Assembly (NCBI RefSeq): GCF_004125265.1
Contig: NZ_RDTE01000003.1
Coordinates: 5,146,001 to 5,210,000 of the forward strand
Direction: 5' to 3'
DNA: 64,000 nt
From: Streptomyces lydicus
GTDB taxonomy: Bacteria; Actinomycetota; Actinomycetes; Streptomycetales; Streptomycetaceae
The notes below the pieces were generated by a model that searched no databases, was not told the origin of the DNA, and saw only the letters and a list, made by a program, of their open reading frames with translations. This document shows positions 25,896 to 34,015 of this stretch, piece by piece (the stretch's first letter is position 1; each line of letters begins with the position of its first letter). The position numbers and the translations under genes were made by a program.

Positions 25896-26161
25896 ATGGG
25901 TGGCGGCCTCCGCTCGCAACTCGGTCTCTAATCAGCCACGTTGACGGTGGCACATTACCGTACCTTTGCTGCGGCTTTGCCCAGTTTAGATGTGCCCAAT
26001 CCCGACATTTTTCACGAAAAAGCTTCGGGGAGGGTGGCTGATTTTGTAAATCGACCGCCTGACTTTAACTAGCCTGGCCGAGTCAGATGCTCGGGCGCTG
26101 CGCCCTGTCGCGCTCTGCGTGGGTGCACCCCCTGAGCGATGCACTCGACACGGGGGCTTCG
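25896..26161. other. AT-richer gap before the second WXG-like locus
   Basis: The 266-base gap has noticeably lower GC (runs such as GACATTTTTCACGAAAAAG and GATTTTGTAAATC, the latter a short palindrome). It probably holds the promoter of the next operon, but no convincing hexamer pair was found. Confidence 0.45.
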
Positions 26162-26485
26162 GTGGCAAAAGAATTTCACATTGAACCTGCTGAACTTGCC
26201 AAACTGGGAAAACATTTCGCCAGCTACGCCTATGACATCGAGAGTGCCCTGAAAGGGTTTAAGGGCAAGACGGACTCCGAGGCGATTCACGATGGATTCG
26301 GACTGCTGACCGAGTCCGAGGAGGTCACCTCCGCGTACATCGAACTGTCCGAGAACATGTCGGAATCGCTGGGGAAGCTTCACAAGCACCTCGAGGCTAT
26401 CGGTGAACTCCTGCGGGAGAATGCGAAAAATAGCGAGAAGTCGGACGAGCACATCGCTGCCGCATTCAAGCAGGGGGAAAAGTGA
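26162..26485 (+). CDS. EspC-like helical type VII substrate
   Basis: From GTG 26162 the product is 107 residues starting MAKEFHIEPAELAKLGKHFA. A helix-turn-helix hairpin with a GFGLLTESEEV turn follows. This matches the pattern of the EspC/ESX secretion-associated family of actinobacteria, whose members start with a short F-x-V/I-x-P-x-x-L motif. There is no signal peptide. Its GTG-containing stop overlap (GTGA) couples it to the WXG protein downstream. The in-frame extension upstream to 26087 has no homology. Confidence 0.7.
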   Translation: MAKEFHIEPAELAKLGKHFASYAYDIESALKGFKGKTDSEAIHDGFGLLTESEEVTSAYIELSENMSESLGKLHKHLEAIGELLRENAKNSEKSDEHIAAAFKQGEK

Positions 26486-27648
26486 GCAACGAAGGGGTCG
26501 GCGAAGAGATCGTCGAAGCCGGGCTGGAGCTTGTCAATCCTGGTGGCCGACCGGACGTCCTGCGGGCGGCAGCCACGTCCTGGCGCAACATGGGCTCAGA
26601 GCTGGAGTCGGCTTTCGACGCACTCGACAAAAAAGTCCAGGCGACGCTCGGTGAGCATTGGAAAGGCGATTCGGCCGATGCCTTCGAACATCACTGGAAC
26701 GCGCTGAAACAGGGCATCCAGAAGACAGAGCCGACCTTCACCCATGCCGCGAAGGGGCTCGATGACGCCGCCGACTCCATCGAAGAGGTCAATGACGAGA
26801 TCCACGCGATCTACGTCGAGATCGGTGTCTCGATCGGCGTCGGGGTCGCCCTGTCCTTCGTGACGTTGGGCTTCGGAGGTGCTGCCGCGGCCGCCAACGC
26901 GACCCGCCTTGCCGCACAGGCTGCTCGGGTCTCTGCTCGCCTGGCCTCAATGCTTACGCGTATCGCTTCGGCGTTTCGACGTGTCGCTGAACTGGCGAAG
27001 GCGCACAGGTTTCTCGCGAATGTGGCCATCAACTGGGCGGGAAATACTGCGGGATCTGTTGCGGGCGCGGCATGGTCGGGTGACGGGGTGAGTGGCGCAG
27101 ATCTCTGGGAGGCGACCTGGCAGGGTGGGGTGGGTGCGGTCGCGGGGACTGCGCCGGGCCTCGGGGCGGCAAGCAAGGTCACGAAGATGATGACGCGGTC
27201 TGGGGCGGACGGCGCGGCGGTGGCAGTCGGCTCGCCGTTCCTCCGCGAAGCGGCGAGCGGAGCGGCCGGCGGTGCCACGGGCAACGTCGTCGGTGGTTGG
27301 GCGACCGAGGGCGCCAAGGCCAGGTTCACAGAAGAAGGCACCACCTGGACGGATGTTGCGTGGGGCACCGCCGGTAACCTCGTCGGTGGCGCTATGGGTG
27401 GTGCGGCTGTGGCCGGCGCGGGCCGCCTCAACCAGCCGACTGAAGGCTTTCAGGCACCCGAGGGCTTTACGCCGGCGCCTCCGAAGGAAGGGCCCTCCAT
27501 GTCGATCGACGGCCCTCTGGGCGGGGTCAGCGCCGGCCTGGCAGGCGCCGGTCAGGCAGTGGCACAGGGTGAGGAGGAGCCGGAGAAGAAGGAGCCCGAG
27601 GCCAAGACGGCTCCGCAGAATCGCAGCGTGAAGGACACTTTCGGATGA
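26482..27648 (+). CDS. WXG100-domain protein with hydrophobic central region
   Basis: The 388-residue product has an N-terminal WXG100-like helical hairpin with W60-K-G62 in LGEHWKGDSADAFEHHWNAL. A hydrophobic helix follows at about 112-135 (VEIGVSIGVGVALSFVTLGF), then an Ala/Gly-rich helical region that could insert in a membrane. The tail is Pro/Glu/Lys-rich (EEEPEKKEPEAKTAPQ). No C-terminal toxin domain is visible. It overlaps the EspC-like gene by 4 bases and the next membrane protein gene by 4 bases, so the three act as one unit. Confidence 0.75.
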   Translation: MSNEGVGEEIVEAGLELVNPGGRPDVLRAAATSWRNMGSELESAFDALDKKVQATLGEHWKGDSADAFEHHWNALKQGIQKTEPTFTHAAKGLDDAADSIEEVNDEIHAIYVEIGVSIGVGVALSFVTLGFGGAAAAANATRLAAQAARVSARLASMLTRIASAFRRVAELAKAHRFLANVAINWAGNTAGSVAGAAWSGDGVSGADLWEATWQGGVGAVAGTAPGLGAASKVTKMMTRSGADGAAVAVGSPFLREAASGAAGGATGNVVGGWATEGAKARFTEEGTTWTDVAWGTAGNLVGGAMGGAAVAGAGRLNQPTEGFQAPEGFTPAPPKEGPSMSIDGPLGGVSAGLAGAGQAVAQGEEEPEKKEPEAKTAPQNRSVKDTFG

Positions 27649-28973
27649 CTCGAGCCCGTGTGATCAATGCCTGCCTGACGGCGGCCGGTGCGGGAGTGCT
27701 GGCCGCCGTGGTGCGGGTGTTGATGCAGCCCTCCGGGGCGCTGCCGCGTTGGGATCTGCTGGCTTGTCTGTCGCTGGTGGTGGCCGGCCTCGCAGGTGCG
27801 CTCGTGTGCCTGCGAGGCGGGCCCGCTCCGGAAGCGGGCCGGGTCGGGACGTCCACGTACTGGTGGCCCGAGCGGAACGACGGGTGGATCGCCGCCGGTT
27901 TGATCGTAAGCTTCGTTCCGGTGGGGCTGTTCCTTTATGCGGCCCTCGCGTTCTCTCCGGAGGCCGCGCAGATCATCAAAGCCGGTGGCGGAATTCAGGC
28001 TGTATCGGTCCAGAAGGTGATCTCCTCCGAGTACGTCCGGAGAAAGAGTTCCGAGCCGTACGAGGTCGTAGCCCGGGTCGCGGTGCCGTTCGATGCCGGT
28101 GCCAGGTCCGAGAAGGCGGAATTCAGGTCGAAACAACCGGTGGAGCGCGGCGACTTGGTGTGGGCGCTCTACGCGCCGTCCTCGGCGGAGCTCGGAGTTC
28201 TCGTCGACAGCGATCGCGATGCCCTGGAAGAGAAGGCGGGTGGATCCGCTCATTGGGCCATGGTTGGCCTCGTGCTGTTCGTGATGGTCGTCTCCTTGCT
28301 GTGGGCTGTCTTTGTCGGAGGATTTCGCAAGGCGTCCCGGGGGATACGGACTCCGCTCAAGAAGGGTTATTGCCGATCGCTTCCCGTCATGGTGAAGAGT
28401 GTGGGTGTGGTGATGGACGGCGCCGCGGATGTCGAGGACGTCACCGCCACCCGGCCGAAACCTCGCGTGAAATTCGAAGGGTACGAGTGGGAACTCCTGC
28501 TCGATCCGGTGATCGACCCGCCGCACCTCTCCCGGGAAATCAAGGGAAGTGACGCGAAACTCTACTGGGTGCAATTCGCCGCCAACCGCACTGGGGTGAG
28601 GGAAGTGCGCGCGATGCTTGTGCTCGACGGGCAGCGGTGTGTGCAGGGTCTCCTCAGGGTTTCCGGAGAAACAGAGTCTCCTGAGGGTGTCCCCGTACCC
28701 GCCGCCGAATCCCTTCCCGAAGGAGACGGCCTGCGGGCGATTCGTACGTACCCGGTCTGGGATCCGAAGCTGCATTCCGAGGGCCTGGGATGGCTGGTGG
28801 CGGCGGTGGTCGGGCTCGGAGCCGTCGTCTTCGGCGTCGGACGCTGGGGGGCGGGCATCCTATGTCTCGGCGCGTACGGATGCCTGCTCATCGCGCGGTT
28901 CGCCGTGAACGAGAACCGCAGGCAGTACTTGAAGAGCTTCCTGCCGAGCTCCGAGCCCGAAACGGGCCAGTGA
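27645..28973 (+). CDS. Multi-pass membrane protein of unknown function
   Basis: The 442-residue product has hydrophobic segments near residues 8-29, 38-57, 80-102, 205-228, 378-397 and 399-415. Two soluble stretches carry beta-rich sequence (EPYEVVARVAVPFDAGARSE; KFEGYEWELLLDPVIDPP). The family is not recognised. It is translationally coupled to the WXG100 protein through ATGA, which suggests a membrane partner of that protein. It is not an ESX EccB-E component by any motif I can see. Confidence 0.75.
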   Translation: MTRARVINACLTAAGAGVLAAVVRVLMQPSGALPRWDLLACLSLVVAGLAGALVCLRGGPAPEAGRVGTSTYWWPERNDGWIAAGLIVSFVPVGLFLYAALAFSPEAAQIIKAGGGIQAVSVQKVISSEYVRRKSSEPYEVVARVAVPFDAGARSEKAEFRSKQPVERGDLVWALYAPSSAELGVLVDSDRDALEEKAGGSAHWAMVGLVLFVMVVSLLWAVFVGGFRKASRGIRTPLKKGYCRSLPVMVKSVGVVMDGAADVEDVTATRPKPRVKFEGYEWELLLDPVIDPPHLSREIKGSDAKLYWVQFAANRTGVREVRAMLVLDGQRCVQGLLRVSGETESPEGVPVPAAESLPEGDGLRAIRTYPVWDPKLHSEGLGWLVAAVVGLGAVVFGVGRWGAGILCLGAYGCLLIARFAVNENRRQYLKSFLPSSEPETGQ

Positions 28974-29033
28974 CCGGCTCTTCCCGCTGAGGCTCACGGC
29001 GAGCGTGCGCCTCAGCAAGATCTCGCGGATCGC

Positions 29034-29468
29034 CTACCGGTGGTATCCGCGGCACATGTGTCCTCTGGCCGTGCACGAGCAGAGCGCCGACTCGGCGCAC
29101 CGCCAGGGCGGTCCCGTCGCGGCATGGGCCAGGGGGAGAAACAGCACCGGGCTGGCGGACCACTCGACACGGGTCCGCCCTGCGGCAGCGGTGAACGCGT
29201 ACGGCTCGCCCGCCTTGAGCCGCGCCACCGCCTCCCACTGCCCGTGGTCGAGCCACTGGTAGGCCCGCTCGGTGTCGCGCGGGTCGAAGCCGGACAGCAG
29301 CATGCGTACGGCGAGGCGTATCCACACCATGGCCTGGGTGGGGGTCTCGGCGCTCTGTGCCTGTAGGAGCACCTGATCGTCCGCGTCCCCGAGTGCCGGG
29401 GTGCGCGTGCTGAACTCGCACCACCATGCGGAACGGATGCCGGAGCCGGGGCGGTGGGGCCGGCTCAT
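29034..29468 (-). CDS. Hypothetical protein of the XRE/ATPase/DUF397 module
   Basis: From ATG 29468 the product is 144 residues (MSRPHRPGSGIRSAWWCEFS). The core has the block TQAMVWIRLAVRMLLSGFDP and ends with PVLFLPLAHAATGPPW and a Cys/His-rich tail. It overlaps the ATP-binding protein gene by 4 bases and probably shares its operon. Proteins of this sort accompany such modules in streptomycetes, but I know no function. Confidence 0.7.
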   Translation of the reverse strand: MSRPHRPGSGIRSAWWCEFSTRTPALGDADDQVLLQAQSAETPTQAMVWIRLAVRMLLSGFDPRDTERAYQWLDHGQWEAVARLKAGEPYAFTAAAGRTRVEWSASPVLFLPLAHAATGPPWRCAESALCSCTARGHMCRGYHR

Positions 29469-29869
29469 GGCTGCCCGGCGCGGTGGAGCGGAAGGTGTGC
29501 CCACACCGTCTTGCCGGGGTCGCGCGGCCGTACGCCCCAGTGCTGGGAGAGGGCGTCCACGATGAGCAGGCCGCGGCCGGCGGGGTCGTCCGGGCCGGGC
29601 TTGCGGAGTTCCGGCATGCGCCACTGGTAGGAGTCGGCCACCTCCAGGACCAGGATGCCGCTGCGACGGCGTAAGGCGAGTTCGAAGTAGTCGCCCGTGC
29701 CCTTGGCGTGGGAGATGGCGTTGGTGGCCAGTTCGCTGGTGATGAGGACGCTGTCCTCGATGAGGCCGCCGAGTTTCCAGTCGGTCAGGGTCGTTCTGAC
29801 GTGGAGTCGTGCGGCGGCGACGGAGTCCTTCCGGACCCGGAACCTCTTGATGTGTGTGCGTCCGGACAT
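29465..29869 (-). CDS. ATP-binding anti-sigma-factor-kinase-like protein
   Basis: The 134-residue product is a lone GHKL (HATPase_c) domain similar to RsbW/SpoIIAB proteins. The N-box ITSELATNAISHA (about residues 48-60), the DSYQWR/PGPDDPAGRGLLIVDALS ATP-lid region and the WGVRP end are visible. I chose ATG 29869 (MSGRTHIKRFRVRKDSVAAA, GGGGGA upstream) over an upstream in-frame ATG at 30004. Such proteins may bind sigma factors or partners of DUF397 proteins. The gene is divergent from the XRE regulator. Confidence 0.88.
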   Translation of the reverse strand: MSGRTHIKRFRVRKDSVAAARLHVRTTLTDWKLGGLIEDSVLITSELATNAISHAKGTGDYFELALRRRSGILVLEVADSYQWRMPELRKPGPDDPAGRGLLIVDALSQHWGVRPRDPGKTVWAHLPLHRAGQP

Positions 29870-29969
29870 GTGTCCCCCAGGGTGTGGGCAGGCCGAAGCT
29901 TGATCACGGAGCGTCCATGACTTCTGACGCTTCGTGGTGGAATTCACGCTAGAGCGGAACTCTCGCGTA

Positions 29970-30006
29970 GTGCAACGCCCTTGGCGGTGAAAAGTTGCAC
30001 GCAACT
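29970..30006. promoter_or_regulatory. Candidate operator in the kinase-XRE divergent region
   Basis: AGTTGC-AC-GCAACT (29993-30006) is a perfect short palindrome. A further GTGCAAC at 29970-29976 forms an inverted pair with GTTGCAC (29994-30000). These GTTGC/GCAAC half-sites cluster between two divergent starts, the usual place for an XRE regulator to act on its own promoter. The role is inference. Confidence 0.5.
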
Positions 30007-30079
30007 CCGGGTCTCTGTCGCCCTGGCGTGTAGCGTCCGTGGGCGTGCAGACTGGTCACACGCGGTAAGAGGAGGGGAC

Positions 30080-30958
30080 ATGCCCGCAGGTGGACGCCCT
30101 ACTGTGCGCAGTAGGCGCCTCGGTGCGGCGCTCAGGAAGTATCGCGAAGCGGCGAAGCTCGATCAGCAGCATGGGGCCGACCACATCGTGGGTTCGAAGG
30201 CCAAGATCAGCCGGATCGAGTCGGGGCAGGTAACGGCCCGGCCGGGCGATGTCCGACTGCTGCTGGAGCTGTACGGGGTCGAGGACTCGGAGGTCTACCG
30301 TCAGCTCGAACAGCTGGCCCGCGATTCCAACAAGCGCGGGTGGTGGGTCAATTACCCGTGGGCGCTGAACCCTGAGTACGCGGACTTTGTGACTCTGGAA
30401 GCCGACGCCACGTACATCCGTACGTGGCAGCCGCTGTACTTGCCGGGGCTGTTGCAGACGGACGGCTACGTAAAGACGCTGCTCGATGGTGGCCTGGCCG
30501 CCAATACCGCCGAGGACAGCGAACTCGCCATGGCGGCGCGACGGGAACGCAGGAAGACCATCGAGGACGGCGGTGCACGCTACGCCGCCATTGTCTGGGA
30601 ACCGGTCATCACGGCACCCATGCCATCACCAGCGGTACATCGCGACCAACTTCTGCATCTCATCGATGTCGCGCAACGGCGGAACGTGAGCTTTCAGGTG
30701 CTCCCGCTCTCGGAGTGGCAGGCAGCCCATATGGCCTCGCACTTCGTCATGTTCAGCTTCGGCGCCGAACCCGCTCCTGAAGCCGTCGCCTTCGACAGCA
30801 CCACCAGCACCGTCTTTGTCGAGGAACTGGACGACATGGTGAAGCACGCGGAGGCGTTCGAGGAGCTCAGGTCGGCGGCTTTGACGCCGAAGCAGACTCT
30901 GTCCTTCCTGAGCGATCAGCTGGCCAAACTTCCCGAGAGTGAGAATGACGCAGAATGA
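30080..30958 (+). CDS. XRE-family regulator with DUF5753-type C-terminal domain
   Basis: From ATG 30080 (GGAGGGG upstream) the 292-residue protein has an N-terminal helix-turn-helix (RRLGAALRKYREAAKLDQQH, GSKAKISRIESGQV). A C-terminal ligand-like domain typical of Streptomyces XRE/DUF397 pairs (LYLPGLLQTDGYVKTLL, SFQVLPLSEWQAAHMASHF) follows. It is translationally coupled to the first of three DUF397 genes (ATGA). Related XRE/DUF397 pairs (whiJ-type) affect development and antibiotic production in streptomycetes. Confidence 0.93.
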   Translation: MPAGGRPTVRSRRLGAALRKYREAAKLDQQHGADHIVGSKAKISRIESGQVTARPGDVRLLLELYGVEDSEVYRQLEQLARDSNKRGWWVNYPWALNPEYADFVTLEADATYIRTWQPLYLPGLLQTDGYVKTLLDGGLAANTAEDSELAMAARRERRKTIEDGGARYAAIVWEPVITAPMPSPAVHRDQLLHLIDVAQRRNVSFQVLPLSEWQAAHMASHFVMFSFGAEPAPEAVAFDSTTSTVFVEELDDMVKHAEAFEELRSAALTPKQTLSFLSDQLAKLPESENDAE

Positions 30959-31158
30959 AGAGCCGAGAAATCGTCACGCGGTTCGTGAAGGCCAGTGCCT
31001 CGCAGGGGGGCCAGCAGGACTGTGTCGAGGTGGCCCACACCGCCGACGGCGGTCGGGCCGTGCGGGACAGTAAGAATCGGGACGGCGGTACGCAGTTTCA
31101 CGGTCCCGAAGCCTGGGACGCGTTCCTTGATGCGGTGAAGACGGGTTTCGTCTCATGA
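30955..31158 (+). CDS. DUF397 protein 1
   Basis: The 67-residue product carries the full DUF397 pattern: a K-A-S opening, CVEVAHTADGGRAVRDSKN, then a W-x-x-F ending (AWDAFLDAVKTG). DUF397 proteins (BldB/WhiJ-associated) are small partners of XRE regulators. It overlaps both the XRE gene and the next DUF397 gene by 4 bases. Confidence 0.92.
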   Translation: MKSREIVTRFVKASASQGGQQDCVEVAHTADGGRAVRDSKNRDGGTQFHGPEAWDAFLDAVKTGFVS

Positions 31159-31376
31159 GCGGCCGGGAGATCGTCTCGCCGTTCAAGAAGGCCAGCGCCT
31201 CTCAGGGAATCAACCAGGAGTGCGTGGAGGTGGCCCACACCGCCGACGGCGGCCGGGCCGTCCGGGACAGTAAGGATCGGGCCAGCGGGACGCAGTTCCA
31301 TGCGGCGGGTGCGTGGGCCGCGTTTGTGGACGCCGTGAAGGCCGGAGGCATCGCAGTGAGGAACGAGGAAGGGTGA
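31155..31376 (+). CDS. DUF397 protein 2
   Basis: The 73-residue paralogue starts MSGREIVSPFKKASASQGIN and shares CVEVAHTADGGRAVRDSKDR with its upstream neighbour. The C-terminus is extended by AVRNEEG. The start ATG overlaps the first DUF397 stop, and its own TGA overlaps the GTG of the third copy. Confidence 0.92.
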   Translation: MSGREIVSPFKKASASQGINQECVEVAHTADGGRAVRDSKDRASGTQFHAAGAWAAFVDAVKAGGIAVRNEEG

Positions 31377-31582
31377 GCGGTCGGGGAATCGTCGGGCCCT
31401 TTGAGAAGTCGTCGTACTCCGGAGGAGGGTCGGCCAACGAGTGCATAGAGGTCGCCCACACCGCCGGCGGCGGCCGCGCAGTCCGGGACAGCAAGGACCG
31501 GGCCGGCGGCACGCAGTTTCACGCGGCCGGTGCGTGGGGTGCGTTCGTCGGGGCCGTGAAGGCCGGGGTTTTCGATCGGTGA
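31373..31582 (+). CDS. DUF397 protein 3
   Basis: From GTG 31373 the product is 69 residues, MSGRGIVGPFEKSSYSGGGS and so on. It has the classical KSSYSGG opening of the family, which the first two copies have changed to KASAS, and CIEVAHTAGGGRAVRDSKDR. It ends the operon; glmS starts 54 bases later. The longer in-frame start at 31313 lies inside copy 2 and was rejected. Confidence 0.9.
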   Translation: MSGRGIVGPFEKSSYSGGGSANECIEVAHTAGGGRAVRDSKDRAGGTQFHAAGAWGAFVGAVKAGVFDR

Positions 31583-31636
31583 CTCGCCGGTACATGTCGC
31601 CGTCGGTCGTTCAGGGCCCCGGCGTACCCTGCCCCC

Positions 31637-33484
31637 ATGTGCGGAATCGTGGGATATGTGGGCGGGCAGAGCGCCCTTGACGTCGTCCTGGCCGGGTTGA
31701 AGCGGCTGGAGTACCGGGGCTATGACTCGGCGGGTATCGCCGTGCTGGCCGATGGCGGGCTGGCAGCGGCGAAGAAGGCCGGCAAGCTCGCCAATCTGGA
31801 GAAGGAGCTGGCCGACCGTCCGTTGCCGGCCGGCTCGACCGGTATCGGGCACACCCGGTGGGCCACCCACGGCGGGCCCACCGACGAGAACGCCCACCCC
31901 CATATGGACAACGCCGGACGGGTTTCCGTCGTGCACAACGGCATCATCGAGAACTTCGCCGGGCTGCGCGCGGAACTCACCGACCGCGGGCACGAGTTGA
32001 CGTCCGAGACGGACACCGAGGTCGTGGCGCATCTGCTGGCCGAGGCCTACTCGTCCTGCGGGGAGCTGGCCGAGGCGATGCGGCAGGTCTGCCGGCAGCT
32101 GGAGGGTGCGTTCACGCTGGTCGCGGTGCATGCCGACGAGCCGGACGTGGTGGTCGGGGCGCGCCGTAACTCGCCGCTGGTGGTGGGCGTCGGGGACGGG
32201 GAGGCCTTCCTCGCCTCGGATGTGGCGGCGTTCATCGCGCACACCCGCGAGGCGATCGAGCTGGGCCAGGACCAGGTGGTGGAGCTGCGCCGGGAGGCCG
32301 TGACGGTCACCGGCTTCGACGGGGCGCCCGCCGAGGTGCGCGAGTACCACGTCGACTGGGACGCCTCGGCCGCCGAGAAGGGCGGCTACGACTACTTCAT
32401 GCTGAAGGAGATCGCCGAGCAGCCGAAGGCCGTCGCCGACACGCTGCTGGGACGGATCGACGCCTCGGGGGTGCTGTCCCTGGACGAGGTGCGGATCCCG
32501 CCCGCCGTGCTGCGCGAGGTCGACAAGGTCGTCATCGTGGCCTGCGGGACGGCGTACCACGCCGGGATGATCGCCAAGTACGCCATCGAGCACTGGACGC
32601 GGATTCCGTGCGAGACGGAGCTGGCGAGCGAATTCCGCTACCGCGACCCGATCCTGGACCGGCGCACGCTGGTCATCGCGATCAGCCAGTCCGGCGAGAC
32701 CATGGACACCCTGATGGCGCTGCGCCATGCCCGCGAGCAGGGCGCGCAGGTGCTCGCCATCTGCAACACGAACGGTTCGACCATCCCGCGGGAGTCGGAC
32801 GCGGTGCTCTACACGCACGCCGGGCCCGAGGTCGCGGTGGCGTCGACCAAGGCGTTCCTGACGCAGCTGGTGGCCTGTTACCTGGTGGCGCTGTACGTCG
32901 CACAGGTGCGGGGCACGAAGTGGGGCGACGAGATCCGGGACGTGGTGCGCGAACTGGCGGCCATCGGCACCCAGGTCGAGCAGGTGCTCGGCACGATGGA
33001 GCCGGTACGGGAGCTGGCCCGCGGCCTCGCCGGCAAGAACACCGTGCTGTTCCTCGGCCGGCATGTGGGCTATCCGGTGGCGCTGGAGGGTGCGCTCAAG
33101 CTCAAGGAACTCGCGTATATGCACGCGGAGGGCTTTGCGGCCGGAGAGCTCAAGCACGGGCCGATCGCGCTGATCGAGGACGATCTGCCGGTGGTGGTGG
33201 TCGTGCCGTCGCCGCGTGGGCGGTCCGTGCTGCACGACAAGATCGTGTCGAACATCCAGGAGATCCGGGCCCGGGGGGCGCGGACGATCGTGATCGCGGA
33301 GGAGGGGGACGAGACGGTGGTGCCCTACGCCGATCACCTGGTGCGGATTCCGCGGACGCCGGTGCTGCTGCAGCCGCTGGTCTCCACGATCCCGCTGCAG
33401 GTGTTCGCCTGCGAGCTGGCCACCGCCCGCGGCAACGAGGTCGACCAGCCGCGCAACCTGGCCAAGTCGGTGACGGTCGAGTGA
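31637..33484 (+). CDS. glmS: Glutamine-fructose-6-phosphate aminotransferase
   Basis: GlmS makes glucosamine-6-phosphate from fructose-6-phosphate and glutamine, the entry to UDP-GlcNAc. The 615-residue enzyme starts MCGIVGYVGGQSALDVVLAG with the catalytic Cys2. The glutaminase domain fills roughly residues 1-230. Two SIS sugar-isomerase domains follow (ISQSGETMDTLMALR; FLGRHVGYPVALEGALKLKE), with the conserved ending LAKSVTVE. It overlaps acpS by 4 bases. With glmM at 18.6 kb the window covers two of the four steps. Confidence 0.97.
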   Translation: MCGIVGYVGGQSALDVVLAGLKRLEYRGYDSAGIAVLADGGLAAAKKAGKLANLEKELADRPLPAGSTGIGHTRWATHGGPTDENAHPHMDNAGRVSVVHNGIIENFAGLRAELTDRGHELTSETDTEVVAHLLAEAYSSCGELAEAMRQVCRQLEGAFTLVAVHADEPDVVVGARRNSPLVVGVGDGEAFLASDVAAFIAHTREAIELGQDQVVELRREAVTVTGFDGAPAEVREYHVDWDASAAEKGGYDYFMLKEIAEQPKAVADTLLGRIDASGVLSLDEVRIPPAVLREVDKVVIVACGTAYHAGMIAKYAIEHWTRIPCETELASEFRYRDPILDRRTLVIAISQSGETMDTLMALRHAREQGAQVLAICNTNGSTIPRESDAVLYTHAGPEVAVASTKAFLTQLVACYLVALYVAQVRGTKWGDEIRDVVRELAAIGTQVEQVLGTMEPVRELARGLAGKNTVLFLGRHVGYPVALEGALKLKELAYMHAEGFAAGELKHGPIALIEDDLPVVVVVPSPRGRSVLHDKIVSNIQEIRARGARTIVIAEEGDETVVPYADHLVRIPRTPVLLQPLVSTIPLQVFACELATARGNEVDQPRNLAKSVTVE

Positions 33485-33849
33485 TCATCGGGGTCGGGAT
33501 CGATGTCGCCGAGATCGAGCGCTTCGGCGCGGCGCTGGAGCGTACGCCGGAGCTGGCGCAGCGGCTGTTCCTCGCCGAGGAGCTGATACTGCCCAGCGGT
33601 GAGCGGCGCGGCATCGCCTCGCTGGCGGCCCGGTTCGCCGCCAAGGAGGCGCTGGCCAAGGCGCTCGGGGCACCGGGCGGGCTGCACTGGAGCGATGCCG
33701 AGGTGTACGTCGAGGACAGTGGGCAGCCGCGGCTGAGGGTACGGGGCACGGTCGAGGCCCGGGCGAAGGAGCTCGGGGTCCGGTCGTGGCATGTGTCGCT
33801 GAGCCATGACGCGGGGGTCGCCTCGGCCGTGGTGATCGCCGAGGGGTGA
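33481..33849 (+). CDS. acpS: Holo-[acyl-carrier-protein] synthase
   Basis: AcpS transfers phosphopantetheine from CoA to acyl carrier proteins. The 122-residue product starts at GTG 33481 (MIIGVGIDVAEIERF). It shows the magnesium-binding Asp8 and Glu in RFAAKEALAKALG, plus the closing WHVSLSHDAGVASAVVIAE. It overlaps the glmS stop (GTGA). The length fits the AcpS rather than the Sfp type. Confidence 0.96.
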   Translation: MIIGVGIDVAEIERFGAALERTPELAQRLFLAEELILPSGERRGIASLAARFAAKEALAKALGAPGGLHWSDAEVYVEDSGQPRLRVRGTVEARAKELGVRSWHVSLSHDAGVASAVVIAEG

Positions 33850-34015
33850 GCCCGCGGATGAGGGCCGCTGCGGCGCCCGCCCCCCGATTCGTCGGTGGGC
33901 GGGCGCCGTCTTTGCGGGGAGGGGCCCGCGAGGCAGGCGGGACGCTGAAGACAGGTCCCGGGGCCCGCGGGAGAAATGCCGCGTACCCCGTGGGCGAGGG
34001 GTGAGACTTGTCGGC

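Noticed and set aside
31202..33337. 711-residue open frame antisense to glmS and the DUF397 genes
   Set aside because: It is a shadow of real genes in the opposite strand; the composition is Arg/Asp/Gly/Val-rich without any domain.
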